Shown piece by piece: positions 8,675 through 17,776 of a stretch of DNA of 64,000 nucleotides. Made by a program: the position numbers and the translations under genes. The notes under the pieces were generated by a model. That model was not told where the DNA came from. It saw only the letters and a list, made by a program, of their open reading frames with translations, and made no database searches. The DNA lies in NCBI GenBank assembly GCA_002362575.1, contig DEUM01000035.1, forward strand, positions 1 through 64,000. The letters run 5' to 3'. Position 1 is the stretch's first letter, and every line of letters starts with the position of its first letter. The DNA comes from Lachnoclostridium sp. UBA3262 (GTDB lineage: Bacteria; Bacillota; Clostridia; Lachnospirales; Lachnospiraceae).

Positions 8675-9168
8675 ACCTTCTTTGGCAGATATAATACCAC
8701 ATCTGCAGCAATAATAACCTTATCCAAATCATTTCTTTCCAGAAAATCAGACAGGTTAATTCCAGACTCTCTCAAAATTCCACCGAGTGACCTCGTCCCA
8801 TCCGTCACATATGTCTCTGTATCGTCATTCATTGTTCTGTTCTCTGTTCTTTCATCCCTGTTATCCATTTCTCTGGCTTCACCTGTGTTATCGCCAGACC
8901 TGCGCTCCATATTTTCCTCCACCCTATCCATCTGTTCTGAATCACGAAGTGTATCCATCTGTTCTGAATTGCGGGGCGTCCCCATCGGCGGGTATGGACG
9001 AGCAACCGGTATACAGATTTCCTGCCCGATCTGAAGATTGTATACATCGACATATGGGTTTGCCCTAAGAATAAGGGCAAGCGGAATCCGGTACTTCCGG
9101 CTCAACTGGTAAAGGTTATCGCCTTTTTTTATCACGTGAATCATTCCGTTGCAATATCTTTGATTCAT
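8671..9168 (-). CDS. LysM domain protein
   Basis: A 165-residue protein with an N-terminal LysM peptidoglycan/chitin-binding domain (about residues 9-53: IHVIKKGDNLYQLSRKY ... LQIGQEICIP). A hydrophilic Asp/Glu/Arg-rich linker follows, then a C-terminal 45-residue stretch with the pattern SLGGILRESGINLSDFLERN. It has no signal peptide, like spore-coat LysM proteins such as SafA, so a spore-coat role is plausible but unproven. A 27-bp in-frame tandem duplication (8925-8978) repeats SEQMDTLRD. A perfect inverted repeat lies just upstream of its ribosome site. Confidence 0.8.
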   Translation of the reverse strand: MNQRYCNGMIHVIKKGDNLYQLSRKYRIPLALILRANPYVDVYNLQIGQEICIPVARPYPPMGTPRNSEQMDTLRDSEQMDRVEENMERRSGDNTGEAREMDNRDERTENRTMNDDTETYVTDGTRSLGGILRESGINLSDFLERNDLDKVIIAADVVLYLPKKV

Positions 9169-9182
9169 AGAAATCTCTTTCC

Positions 9183-9216
9183 GGAATAATGCCTGAAACG
9201 CATTATTCCTTTTTTT
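9183..9216 (+). terminator. Orphan terminator-like hairpin
   Basis: A perfect 10-bp inverted repeat (9183-9192 with 9200-9209) with a 7-nt loop is followed on the plus strand by seven T residues. No plus-strand gene ends here, so as a terminator it would stop antisense transcription. On the minus strand the same hairpin sits in the LysM leader right against the GGAAAGAG ribosome site and could affect its translation. Confidence 0.6.
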
Positions 9217-9280
9217 ATTATCCTATTCTCCTGCTTTACAAAAGGTTCATGCCAATACAGAAAATACCAATTGGATTTTG

Positions 9281-9309
9281 TTGCAAAACCTTTTTTTTTG
9301 TCGTATAAT
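9281..9309 (+). promoter_or_regulatory. Sigma-A promoter of activase-like gene
   Basis: TTGCAA (9281-9286) and TATAAT (9304-9309) are separated by exactly 17 bp. The expected 5' leader is about 70 nt and ends in the strong site AAGGAGG before the ATG at 9385. Confidence 0.8.
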
Positions 9310-9384
9310 ATAGTTTCGATAACTTTGTTATTTAATTTTATATACTAAATATATATTTATATTGGAAGGATAAGGAGGTAAAAT

Positions 9385-12300
9385 ATGAACAGAGTAGGTA
9401 TTGATATCGGTTCTACGACAGTCAAAATTGCTATCCTAAATGATGAGAACCAGATTATCTTTTCCGCTTACGAACGACATTTTGCCAACATTCAGGAAAC
9501 ATTAAGAAAAATTATAGAGAGTGCATATAATGAACTGGGAGACCGTGATATTGCTCCCATGATTACCGGTTCCGGTGGACTCTCCATCTCCCGATATCTC
9601 GATATTCCTTTTGTACAGGAAGTTGTCAGTGTTGCCACTTCATTAAAAGATTATGCTCCAAGAACCGATGTTGCTATCGAGCTCGGTGGCGAAGACGCGA
9701 AGATTATATATTTTACAGATGGTATTGAGCAGAGAATGAACGGTATATGTGCCGGCGGTACAGGCTCCTTTATTGACCAGATGGCTACTTTACTAAAAAC
9801 AGATGCCGCCGGACTGAACGAATATGCAAAAGAGTATCAGGCCATCTATCCGATTGCTGCACGCTGTGGTGTATTTGCCAAAACAGATATCCAGCCGTTG
9901 ATTAACGAAGGTGCTGCCAAATCAGATTTGGCGGCTTCTATTTTTCAGGCAGTTGTAAACCAGACGATAAGCGGTCTTGCCTGCGGTAAGCCAATCCGCG
10001 GCAATGTTGCATTTTTAGGTGGTCCCCTGCACTTCTTAACTGAGTTAAAGGAAGCTTTTGTCCGTACGCTTGGTTTAGAAGGAGACGCCATTATTGCTCC
10101 AGAAAATTCACATCTTTTTGCGGCGAGCGGCGCCGCCATGAATTCACAGGATGAGGGTGTGACAACTCTGGGGGGGCTTCTTCATAAGTTATCCAGTGAA
10201 ATCAAGATTGAATTTGAAGTAAACCGTATGGAGCCTTTATTTAAAGATAAATCAGAATATAACAATTTCCTAAAAGAGCATAGCGTGCACAGTGTTGCGA
10301 AAGGAGATTTGTCCACATATGAAGGAAACGTATTCCTCGGCATTGACGCCGGCTCAACAACGACAAAGGTTGCTCTGGTAGGGGAAGACGGCTCACTTTT
10401 ATACTCCTTCTATGATAACAATAATGGAAGTCCGTTAAAAACGACCATTAAAGCAATCAAAGAAATATATCAGCTTCTTCCTGACAGCGCTTCTATCGTG
10501 CGTTCCTGCTCGACCGGATATGGGGAGGCTCTGATTCAGTCTGCCCTTATGCTGGATGAGGGAGAAGTTGAGACGGTCTCCCATTACTATGCCGCTTCTT
10601 TTTTTGAACCGAGGGTTGACTGTATTTTGGATATCGGCGGTCAGGATATGAAATGTATTAAAATAAAAAATCAGTCCGTCGACAGCGTACAGCTCAATGA
10701 AGCATGTTCTTCCGGGTGCGGTTCCTTCATTGAAACTTTTGCCCGCTCATTAAATTATGAAGTAAAGGACTTTGCCAAGCTGGCACTGTTTGCAGAAAAC
10801 CCAATTGACCTCGGTTCCCGCTGTACCGTCTTTATGAATTCAAAGGTAAAGCAGGCACAGAAGGAAGGAGCAACCGTTGCCGATATTTCTGCCGGACTTG
10901 CTATCTCCGTCATAAAAAATGCCCTGCTTAAAGTTATCAAACTGACGGATCCGAAAGATTTGGGAGAGAATGTTGTCGTTCAGGGCGGTACCTTTTATAA
11001 TGACGCCGTACTCCGAAGCTTTGAAAGAGTCTCCGGATGTAAGGCAGTTCGTCCTGACATTGCCGGCATCATGGGGGCTTTTGGCGCCGCCCTGATTGCC
11101 AGAGAGCATTATGAGGAAGGTATGGAATCCACTATGCTTTCGCTGGAGGACATCATTAACCTCAAATTTGAAAGCTCTATGTCCCGCTGCAAAGGCTGTA
11201 CGAACCATTGCCTTTTAACGATTAACCGTTTTACCGGAGGCCGCCAGTTCATTTCCGGCAACCGCTGTGAACGCGGGCTTGGCAAAGAAAAATCAAATAA
11301 AGACATTCCAAATTTATATGACTATAAAAATAAGCGCTTATTTAATTATTACAAGCCATTAACGCCCGATAAAGCATACCGGGGAAAGGTCGGTATTCCA
11401 CGGGTACTGAATATGTACGAAAACTACCCGTACTGGTTCACATTCTTTACAGAACTTGGCTATGAGGTAGTCCTATCCCCTGCCTCCTCCCGGAACATCT
11501 ATTCACTGGGTATCGAATCCATACCAAGTGAATCCGAATGTTATCCGGCGAAGCTTGCTCACGGGCACATTATGTGGCTGCTTGAACAGGGTGTTCACTA
11601 TATCTTTTATCCTTGTGTTCCGTATGAAAGAAAAGAATTTGACGGCGCTGGGAATCATTACAACTGCCCTATCGTTACCTCTTACGGCGAGAATATTAAG
11701 AATAACGTGGAAGAACTGAGGGACGATACTATCATATACCAGAACCCATTTGTCTCTTTCGAGAGCGATAAAATTCTGGCAGATGAACTGGTAAAATATC
11801 TTGGCAGGGAAAACGGGATTCCCGCAACGGAAATTCGAAATGCCGCTCACAAAGCATACGAGGAATTAACCAAAACAAGAGAAGATATCCGCCGTAAGGG
11901 TGAAGAGGTTCTACAATGGATGAAAGAAAATAATACCCGCGGTATTGTCCTTGCCGGAAGGCCTTACCATATTGATCCGGAAATCAACCACGGTATACCG
12001 GAACTAATCACTTCTTATGGAATTGCCGTTTTATCAGAAGACAGCATTTCACACCTGTCACCGATTGAACGCCCTACCATTGCCATGGACCAATGGATGT
12101 ATCATTCCCGCCTATATGCTGCAGCAACCTATGTCCGCACTCAGGAAAATCTGGAAATGATTCAATTAAATTCCTTTGGATGCGGTCTGGATGCCGTCAC
12201 AACGGATCAGGTAAATGATATCCTTACAGAATCCGGCAAAATATGCACGGTACTAAAAATTGACGAGGTAAACAATCTGGGAGCTGCGCGTATTCGAATA

Positions 12301-13602
12301 CGCTCTCTGATTTCCGCTGTAAAAGACCGTGCCCGCAAAGGAATTAAGCCACATGTAAAAGACGCCTCCTATAAACGCCGGATATTTACAAAAAAAATGA
12401 AAGAAAACTATACGATTCTAGCACCGCAGATGTCGCCAATCCATTTTGATATTCTGATTCCGGCACTGGCTGCCTGTGGCTACAATCTCGTACAGCTTCC
12501 AAGCGGCGTAGGAGAATTGGATTACGGTTTAAAATATGTAAATAACGACGCCTGCTATCCTTCGCTTCTTGTAGTTGGACAGTTTATGAAAGCGCTTCTT
12601 TCAGGAGAATATGATTTAGACCGTACAGCTGTTATTATTTCACAGACAGGCGGTGGCTGCCGTGCCACGAACTACATTGGATTTATACGGCGAGCCTTAC
12701 GAAAGGCCGGCATGGAGCAGGTTCCGGTTATTTCTATGAGTGCCGGCATCGAATCCAATCCGGGCTTTAAAATCAACTACCGGATGTTGAAGGGGGCTGT
12801 ACAGGCGCTGATATACGGTGATTTGTTCATGCGAGTCGTCTACCGGACACGTCCATACGAGAAAGTACCCGGCTCAGTAAATGCTCTCCATGAAAAATGG
12901 AAACAGCGCTGTATTGAAGCAGTCAAACATCCAAAACAGTCTGAATTTAAGAAAAATATAGCTAAAATTGTAAAAGACTTTGACGAAATTGAGCTAGACG
13001 AGAGTGTCCGAAAACCAAGAGTTGGAATTGTCGGAGAAATCCTTGTCAAGTTTCTCCCTGCCGCCAATAACTATGTTATTCAGCTTTTAGAGTCCGAGGG
13101 CGCCGAGGCAGTCTGTCCGGATATGCTTGACTTCTTTATGTACAGTGCCTACGACAGCACTTTTAAGGCAGATCATCTTGGTTTTAAGAAGAGAAATAAA
13201 ACACTAGGCAGGCTTGCTATCTGGTTAATGGAATCTTTTCGTAAGCCAATGCGCAAAGCGTTAGAAAACAGTAAACGCTTTGAAGCGCCGCCTTCTATTT
13301 ACGAGCTGGCTGAATATGCGAAACCTTTTGTTTCGACTGGCAACCAGACTGGTGAAGGATGGTTCCTTACCGGGGAAATGATTGAACTGCTTCACAGCAA
13401 TGTCCCAAACATTGTTTGTACTCAGCCATTTGGCTGCCTTCCAAACCATGTTGTAGGCAAAGGCGTCATCAAGCAATTGCGTAAAAGCTTCCCTGATGCT
13501 AATATCGTGGCTGTGGACTACGATCCGGGCGCCAGTGAAGTAAATCAGTTAAACCGTATAAAACTAATGTTGGCAACTGCCATGGAAAATCTTAATAAAT
13601 AA
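9385..13602 (+). CDS. Large 2-hydroxyacyl-CoA dehydratase activase-like protein (ASKHA)
   Basis: A 1405-residue multi-domain protein related to the ATP-dependent activator of 2-hydroxyglutaryl-CoA dehydratase (HgdC/BadF/BcrA). Two tandem ASKHA ATPase modules are visible: VGIDIGSTTVKIAI (residue ~4) and LGIDAGSTTTKVAL (~318), each followed by a conserved Cys-containing glycine-rich segment (CAGGTGSFIDQ; CSSGCGSFIE) that in HgdC helps hold a 4Fe-4S cluster. A Cys-rich CKGCTNHC region (~600), a DUF2229-like part and a C-terminal segment resembling the dehydratase subunits follow. No dehydratase subunit genes are adjacent, so the substrate is unknown. The full-length size is typical for this family in Clostridia. 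It stands alone between a promoter and a terminator. Confidence 0.88.
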   Translation: MNRVGIDIGSTTVKIAILNDENQIIFSAYERHFANIQETLRKIIESAYNELGDRDIAPMITGSGGLSISRYLDIPFVQEVVSVATSLKDYAPRTDVAIELGGEDAKIIYFTDGIEQRMNGICAGGTGSFIDQMATLLKTDAAGLNEYAKEYQAIYPIAARCGVFAKTDIQPLINEGAAKSDLAASIFQAVVNQTISGLACGKPIRGNVAFLGGPLHFLTELKEAFVRTLGLEGDAIIAPENSHLFAASGAAMNSQDEGVTTLGGLLHKLSSEIKIEFEVNRMEPLFKDKSEYNNFLKEHSVHSVAKGDLSTYEGNVFLGIDAGSTTTKVALVGEDGSLLYSFYDNNNGSPLKTTIKAIKEIYQLLPDSASIVRSCSTGYGEALIQSALMLDEGEVETVSHYYAASFFEPRVDCILDIGGQDMKCIKIKNQSVDSVQLNEACSSGCGSFIETFARSLNYEVKDFAKLALFAENPIDLGSRCTVFMNSKVKQAQKEGATVADISAGLAISVIKNALLKVIKLTDPKDLGENVVVQGGTFYNDAVLRSFERVSGCKAVRPDIAGIMGAFGAALIAREHYEEGMESTMLSLEDIINLKFESSMSRCKGCTNHCLLTINRFTGGRQFISGNRCERGLGKEKSNKDIPNLYDYKNKRLFNYYKPLTPDKAYRGKVGIPRVLNMYENYPYWFTFFTELGYEVVLSPASSRNIYSLGIESIPSESECYPAKLAHGHIMWLLEQGVHYIFYPCVPYERKEFDGAGNHYNCPIVTSYGENIKNNVEELRDDTIIYQNPFVSFESDKILADELVKYLGRENGIPATEIRNAAHKAYEELTKTREDIRRKGEEVLQWMKENNTRGIVLAGRPYHIDPEINHGIPELITSYGIAVLSEDSISHLSPIERPTIAMDQWMYHSRLYAAATYVRTQENLEMIQLNSFGCGLDAVTTDQVNDILTESGKICTVLKIDEVNNLGAARIRIRSLISAVKDRARKGIKPHVKDASYKRRIFTKKMKENYTILAPQMSPIHFDILIPALAACGYNLVQLPSGVGELDYGLKYVNNDACYPSLLVVGQFMKALLSGEYDLDRTAVIISQTGGGCRATNYIGFIRRALRKAGMEQVPVISMSAGIESNPGFKINYRMLKGAVQALIYGDLFMRVVYRTRPYEKVPGSVNALHEKWKQRCIEAVKHPKQSEFKKNIAKIVKDFDEIELDESVRKPRVGIVGEILVKFLPAANNYVIQLLESEGAEAVCPDMLDFFMYSAYDSTFKADHLGFKKRNKTLGRLAIWLMESFRKPMRKALENSKRFEAPPSIYELAEYAKPFVSTGNQTGEGWFLTGEMIELLHSNVPNIVCTQPFGCLPNHVVGKGVIKQLRKSFPDANIVAVDYDPGASEVNQLNRIKLMLATAMENLNK

Positions 13603-13605
13603 GAC

Positions 13606-13647
13606 AAAAAACCATCCAATCCATATAAACGGATTGGATGGTTTTTC
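13606..13647. terminator. Bidirectional terminator
   Basis: A 12-bp perfect stem (13611-13622 with 13631-13642) around an 8-nt loop is flanked by A residues on the left and T residues on the right. It can therefore end both the plus-strand activase-like gene and the convergent minus-strand surface-protein gene at 13683. Confidence 0.92.
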
Positions 13648-13682
13648 TTATTTCATCATTCTTTATTTCAAATTTCTTTCAA

Positions 13683-15248
13683 TTAACTGCGTCTTCTGCG
13701 ATAAACGAATACAGCCAACATCGCAAGTGCGGAGAATCCCATTCCTAATATTGGAATAAACAGGTTCGTCGTATCGCCAGTCTCTGGTGCAGAATCAGAT
13801 AACGGTACATCTTCATCAAGCACTGTCACTGCCTTGGATTTTTTAATCTTCTTATCATTACTCTTTGCAGCCGCTTTCGGCACATCTTCTTCAACAACTG
13901 TTGTAATAGGAGGTGTCGATGTCGGCGCTATACTAGCTTTCGGTACATCCGGCACATCCGGTGTTACTACAGGCTCAGTCGGTGCCGGTGTCTCATCCGG
14001 ACCTGGTGTTACTTCCGGTGTCGGTGTTGGCTCCTCAGTTGGTGCCGGTGTAGGTGTAATCTCCGGTGTCGGTGTCGGCTTCTCAGTCGGCTCCGGTGTA
14101 GGTGTAATCTCCGGCGTAGGTGTCGGCTTCTCAGTCGGCTCCGGTGTTGGTGTGATCTCCGGTGTCGGTGTCGGCTTTTCAGTCGGCTCTGGCGTCGGTG
14201 TTACTTCCGGTGTCGGCGTCGGTTTCTCTGTCGGTGCCGGTGTAGGTGTAATCTCCGGCGTCGGTGTTGGTTCCTCTGTCGGCTCCGGTGTCGGTGTGAT
14301 CTCCGGCGTAGGTGTCGGCTTCTCAGTCGGCTCCGGTGTAGGTGTCACTTTCGGTGTTGGCTTTGGTGTTTTGGTCGGTTCCGGCGTCGGCGTCGGCGTC
14401 TTTATTTTCTTGTAAATCATATGCCACTCACCACTGTTACTGACAACCTGATCACATACCAGCCAGCCTTCACCAGTAGTGTTAATATTCACTAATGCTG
14501 TCGGAGCAATTATCGTTGCACGCAGACCATCCGACTCAATAGCCAGATTCCCAACCTTTGGCATATTCCAAATAACTGTCTGTGCAATTTCCTCGTTCGA
14601 TTTCTTTCCTTCTGTTACTTTTACTGAGTAACGAGGAATTGTAATTTTATTCTCTTCTTTTGTGTTGAATACAACCGTCTGTTCCTCGCGCATATGCAAT
14701 TTCATTGCACCATTCTGCAGAGTTCCAGAATTGATTGCCGAAATTACTTTGTCCGCATCGACATATACAACCTTGCTGTCAACCCCTGCTGCATCTATTA
14801 CGTAGTTGTTCATGTCCTTAACATCCGGTGCGAGAAGGTTGCTTTTCTTAATGACTGATTCCGAATATGATTTAGTTTTCGCAATCATCTCTTTTACTTC
14901 AGCTTTTACGCTCTCATCCTGAATAACAACAGGATTACCGCGTACTTTCATTTTCCCCACTACTTCGCCAACCTTAATAACGCCTGCCGCATTCGCCTTG
15001 TCTTCGGAAACCGTATTGCCTATCGTATGTCCGTTCCCCTGATATTTTCCACTGGCAAAATTCGTCTCCATATCTGCCCGCTGATTCAGAAAATTACAGA
15101 CAATTCCATACTCCATGCAATCACCAAGAAATGGTTCATTTCCTGTGCCGGAAGCCTGTGACATCCCACCTGCAATTAAAAACGTAAGTGCAATGACAAA
15201 GACAAAAGCGCCACCCTTTGCTACAGCTCCTTTTCTTAATTTTCTCAT
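13683..15248 (-). CDS. Sortase-anchored choice-of-anchor-A type surface protein
   Basis: A 521-residue secreted protein. It has an N-terminal signal peptide (MRKLRKG...LIAGGMSQASG), a globular region (~35-283) resembling choice-of-anchor-A adhesin-like domains (ATIIAPTALVNINTTGEGWLVCDQVVSNSGEWH), and eight 16-residue Pro/Thr/Glu repeats (286-413). The C-terminal sorting signal is APETG (487-491), a variant of LPXTG, followed by a hydrophobic span and RRRRS. It is therefore expected to be covalently attached to peptidoglycan, with the repeat acting as a wall-spanning stalk. The start follows GGAGAAGGAGAG. No sortase gene is present in the window. Confidence 0.85.
   Translation of the reverse strand: MRKLRKGAVAKGGAFVFVIALTFLIAGGMSQASGTGNEPFLGDCMEYGIVCNFLNQRADMETNFASGKYQGNGHTIGNTVSEDKANAAGVIKVGEVVGKMKVRGNPVVIQDESVKAEVKEMIAKTKSYSESVIKKSNLLAPDVKDMNNYVIDAAGVDSKVVYVDADKVISAINSGTLQNGAMKLHMREEQTVVFNTKEENKITIPRYSVKVTEGKKSNEEIAQTVIWNMPKVGNLAIESDGLRATIIAPTALVNINTTGEGWLVCDQVVSNSGEWHMIYKKIKTPTPTPEPTKTPKPTPKVTPTPEPTEKPTPTPEITPTPEPTEEPTPTPEITPTPAPTEKPTPTPEVTPTPEPTEKPTPTPEITPTPEPTEKPTPTPEITPTPEPTEKPTPTPEITPTPAPTEEPTPTPEVTPGPDETPAPTEPVVTPDVPDVPKASIAPTSTPPITTVVEEDVPKAAAKSNDKKIKKSKAVTVLDEDVPLSDSAPETGDTTNLFIPILGMGFSALAMLAVFVYRRRRS
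14010..14393 (-). repeat. Eight tandem 48-bp Pro/Thr repeats
   Basis: Eight in-frame 48-bp units encode the 16-residue unit TPTPEPTEKPTPTPEI, with E/A, K/E and I/V variants. The unit nearest the N-terminus is diverged (TPTPEPTKTPKPTPKV) and copies 5-7 are identical at protein level, a pattern expected from recent unequal recombination or slippage. Copy number is likely to vary between strains. Confidence 0.92.
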
Positions 15249-15311
15249 AATGGATTCTCTCCTTCTCCGATTATAAATCAGAACTATAACTACTATAATA
15301 TATCTACTAAT

Positions 15312-15341
15312 AATATAACATATAGCTATTACATTTGTAAA
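15312..15341 (-). promoter_or_regulatory. Probable sigma-A promoter of surface-protein gene
   Basis: Minus-strand TTTACA (15336-15341) and TATATT (15312-15317) are separated by 18 bp, about 65 nt upstream of the surface-protein start codon in an otherwise AT-rich gap. Confidence 0.6.
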
Positions 15342-15425
15342 GAGAATTTTACAATTTTTTACACTCTTTGTACCAAAAAAATTTATACTGTGTTTTATTA
15401 TTATTTTAACTTTTTTATAAAAATT

Positions 15426-16910
15426 TTATATTTTAGTCTCTTTCACCTTCATCTTACCATACACAACCTCTCCAGATTCCATATAATATTCCGGAAGTAT
15501 CTCGCCATCCCCTCCCCATTCCTTGTCATTTAAGAGCTTTTCGCTGATTTTTACCATTCTCTTTGCTTTTTTTGCGTATTTTATCGCTTTCGAGCCTGCC
15601 GGCGCCTTGATTTCCCCGACCGTCAGCAGCTCATAGTCCTCTTTTGCAGTAGTAATTCCTTTTAATTCAGTATCCTTTCCTAGAATATTCAAAGTTTTAC
15701 AGCTATGTTTATAATTATCCGCATACAAATTCGTCCGGTATGTTACCTTACCAGTCGTTTTCGGGAAAGTCAGTTCTGTCAGTTTTTTACACTCGCCGAA
15801 CACCCCGTTTTCTATATAAATATGCTCCTGATTTTCCGGAAAAACCACCTTTGTGAGCGCTTTACACCATGAAAACGCACCGGTATCAATATTTTTTGCA
15901 TCTTTTTTTGAAAATTCCGGCCATCGCAAGGTACGAATTGCGATGTTGTCAAAACACCATGCTCCGATTTTCCCCGTCATCCGTTTCGGCAATTCTAAGT
16001 TTTCTATTCCACTGGAACCAAAAGCCCCATCTTTTAATTCAATCGCCGGATTTGCGACTGTAACTTCTTTCAGATTCTCACATTCTGAAAAAGCATTTTC
16101 TCCTACCTCATACACACTCTGGGGAAGAAAAAGCTTCTCCAATGATGAACCAGCAAACGCGCTATCTCCAATTTTTCCAACTGTTCCCAAGTCCACAGCG
16201 CTTAACTCCCCCTTTGCCTCCTCGTCCTCTGCAAAGGCACTTTCGCCGATTTCTTTGATTCCGGGACTAAATGTCAGAGCACGGATATTATGATTGATAT
16301 CTACCGCCGGATTCTCAGACAGCTCTGCGTAGAACTGCCCCACCCGCACAACCTTCCAGCCATCGATTTGCGCCGGTATCGTAAACTCGAACTGCTTTGT
16401 TGCGATATGATGAAGACATATCGACTTGTCCTTTTCGTCTATAATTGAATATGTATAGTTATTTCCTGCTTTATCCGTAAAAGTATGTTCCACATCACCT
16501 ACAATTTCCGTTTTCATTGCACCATATTTTTTAACTGTCTCCTTTAACCGTCTGCCTAATTCCCAATCTATGGATAAGACTTTCCCATCTATTATCACTG
16601 TATCCTCCGAGATTACCTCAACGGAATACTCCTTGTTATTTGCAAAAATAATTACATCATAGTCCCAGCCCATAAAATCGACTTGACCGCCAAACACACG
16701 GTTCATACCTTTAGTCAGCTCATATATTTCCGAAAATCCCTCCTCTGGAATTTCCGTAACCTCGCCATTATTTCCATCCACCACATGGATTTTCGTAATA
16801 TCTTCTTCCGAAAATCCCCCTAGGGATATCGGTATTCTTGGCAAAAGGACAACGAAAATTGCCACTAAGGTAAGAAACACAAGGCAACCGGATAAAATTC
16901 GTTTTCTCAT
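15426..16910 (-). CDS. Secreted leucine-rich repeat (BspA-like) protein
   Basis: A 494-residue exported protein. An N-terminal hydrophobic signal/anchor (residues ~5-25) is followed by an alpha/beta region and then BspA-type leucine-rich repeats (LRR_5) from about residue 180 to 420, with recurring patterns such as IGESAFAEDEEAKGELSAVDLG and VGENAFSECENLKEVTV. Such repeats form a solenoid used for binding surfaces or other proteins. There is no LPXTG motif, so it is probably membrane-anchored or released. It lies directly downstream of the ECF sigma/anti-sigma pair and may be their target. Confidence 0.82.
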   Translation of the reverse strand: MRKRILSGCLVFLTLVAIFVVLLPRIPISLGGFSEEDITKIHVVDGNNGEVTEIPEEGFSEIYELTKGMNRVFGGQVDFMGWDYDVIIFANNKEYSVEVISEDTVIIDGKVLSIDWELGRRLKETVKKYGAMKTEIVGDVEHTFTDKAGNNYTYSIIDEKDKSICLHHIATKQFEFTIPAQIDGWKVVRVGQFYAELSENPAVDINHNIRALTFSPGIKEIGESAFAEDEEAKGELSAVDLGTVGKIGDSAFAGSSLEKLFLPQSVYEVGENAFSECENLKEVTVANPAIELKDGAFGSSGIENLELPKRMTGKIGAWCFDNIAIRTLRWPEFSKKDAKNIDTGAFSWCKALTKVVFPENQEHIYIENGVFGECKKLTELTFPKTTGKVTYRTNLYADNYKHSCKTLNILGKDTELKGITTAKEDYELLTVGEIKAPAGSKAIKYAKKAKRMVKISEKLLNDKEWGGDGEILPEYYMESGEVVYGKMKVKETKI

Positions 16911-16942
16911 TGATTTCTCCTCTCATACCTAACCGGTCTCAT
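16907..16942 (-). CDS. Possible 11-codon upstream ORF
   Basis: A short minus-strand frame encodes MRPVRYERRNQ. It has its own good ribosome site (AAGGAG), and its TGA overlaps the ATG of the leucine-rich repeat gene (ATGA). This layout would couple translation of the large gene to the small ORF. Whether the peptide matters is unknown. Confidence 0.4.
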   Translation of the reverse strand: MRPVRYERRNQ

Positions 16943-17035
16943 ATTTTCTCCTTTTCTACTGTGCTAATAACTCCTTCATTTAAAACATTTTTGTACCGCG
17001 AATCAAAACCTCCTTTCTTTCGTCCTATATACTAA

Positions 17036-17062
17036 AACGACAGAAAAGAGGAAAACCTTTCA
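17036..17062 (-). promoter_or_regulatory. Possible ECF-sigma promoter
   Basis: Minus-strand TGAAAG (17057-17062) lies 17 bp from CGTT (17036-17039), resembling the TGAAAC/CGTC promoters of ECF sigma factors. It sits just after the anti-sigma stop and about 120 nt before the leucine-rich repeat gene. No good sigma-A pair is visible here. Confidence 0.35.
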
Positions 17063-17068
17063 AAAAAT

Positions 17069-17776
17069 TTATTTTTTATCATAAATGCTGTTAGCCATTT
17101 TAACCATTTCCCTTTTTGCATTACTCAGAGATACACTTATTATACAATGTGAATATTCACAATCATCCCAAATTATCCAACACTCCTCTCCATTATAGTA
17201 GCACTTCCCTTGAAATCCATTAACTAATAAATTTTCTTTTTGCTTATAGCTTGCATCATAAGCAATTACCATCCCTTGAATTATTAAGGTTCTCACATAT
17301 TGTATCTCCGACTTTCCTTTTCCCTGCCAAAATATACAAGAATATTCTTTATTAGAAATTTTTATATCTGTGTTTCTGTATCCTGTTGGTATATATAACG
17401 GCAGTTTATTTTTGACATATGACATTTTTCTGTCGGTTTCTACTGGTTCTTCATAAATACGCTGTTCCATCTCATTTTGCTCATAAGAAGTAGTATTAAA
17501 TAACCAAGGTTGAAAACCAAAAACTTTGGCACCAACTTCCAAAGCAGCTAGTATGCTTATTAGGACCAGTACAAAAACCGCTATCTTACGCACAATATAT
17601 CCAATGTAGATATGCTTCCCAAAATATTTTTCACTCCGAAACAAACTCTTTATCTTTTTCTCAAACTTATGCGAAAATACATGATTGTAACCTTGCATCT
17701 TCTCTGGTTCTATTTTTTGAATCTGCATATCCTGATATTGTTTCAGTACATTCTTTAATTCATTTTCTTTTATCAT
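17069..17776 (-). CDS. Probable anti-sigma factor (single-span membrane protein)
   Basis: A 235-residue protein with a cytoplasmic N-terminal ~70 residues, one membrane span (about 74-92, KIAVFVLVLISILAALEVGA) and an extracellular domain resembling the DUF4367 module common in clostridial anti-sigma factors (LPLYIPTGYRNTDIKISNKEYSCIFW). Its start codon overlaps the sigma-factor stop (ATGA), the usual arrangement for a sigma/anti-sigma pair. It is expected to hold the sigma factor at the membrane until an envelope signal is sensed. It lacks the zinc-binding HxxxCxxC motif of ZAS-type anti-sigma factors. Confidence 0.72.
   Translation of the reverse strand: MIKENELKNVLKQYQDMQIQKIEPEKMQGYNHVFSHKFEKKIKSLFRSEKYFGKHIYIGYIVRKIAVFVLVLISILAALEVGAKVFGFQPWLFNTTSYEQNEMEQRIYEEPVETDRKMSYVKNKLPLYIPTGYRNTDIKISNKEYSCIFWQGKGKSEIQYVRTLIIQGMVIAYDASYKQKENLLVNGFQGKCYYNGEECWIIWDDCEYSHCIISVSLSNAKREMVKMANSIYDKK

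Noticed and set aside
14010..14393. Regular repeats as a possible CRISPR array
   Set aside because: Units are contiguous, in frame and protein-coding, with no unique spacers and no cas genes.
13834..14415. Long plus-strand frame rich in Gly/Val opposite the surface-protein gene
   Set aside because: It is the antisense shadow of the Pro/Thr repeat; the repeat length keeps other frames open. No ribosome site, and the minus-strand protein has a signal peptide and sorting motif.
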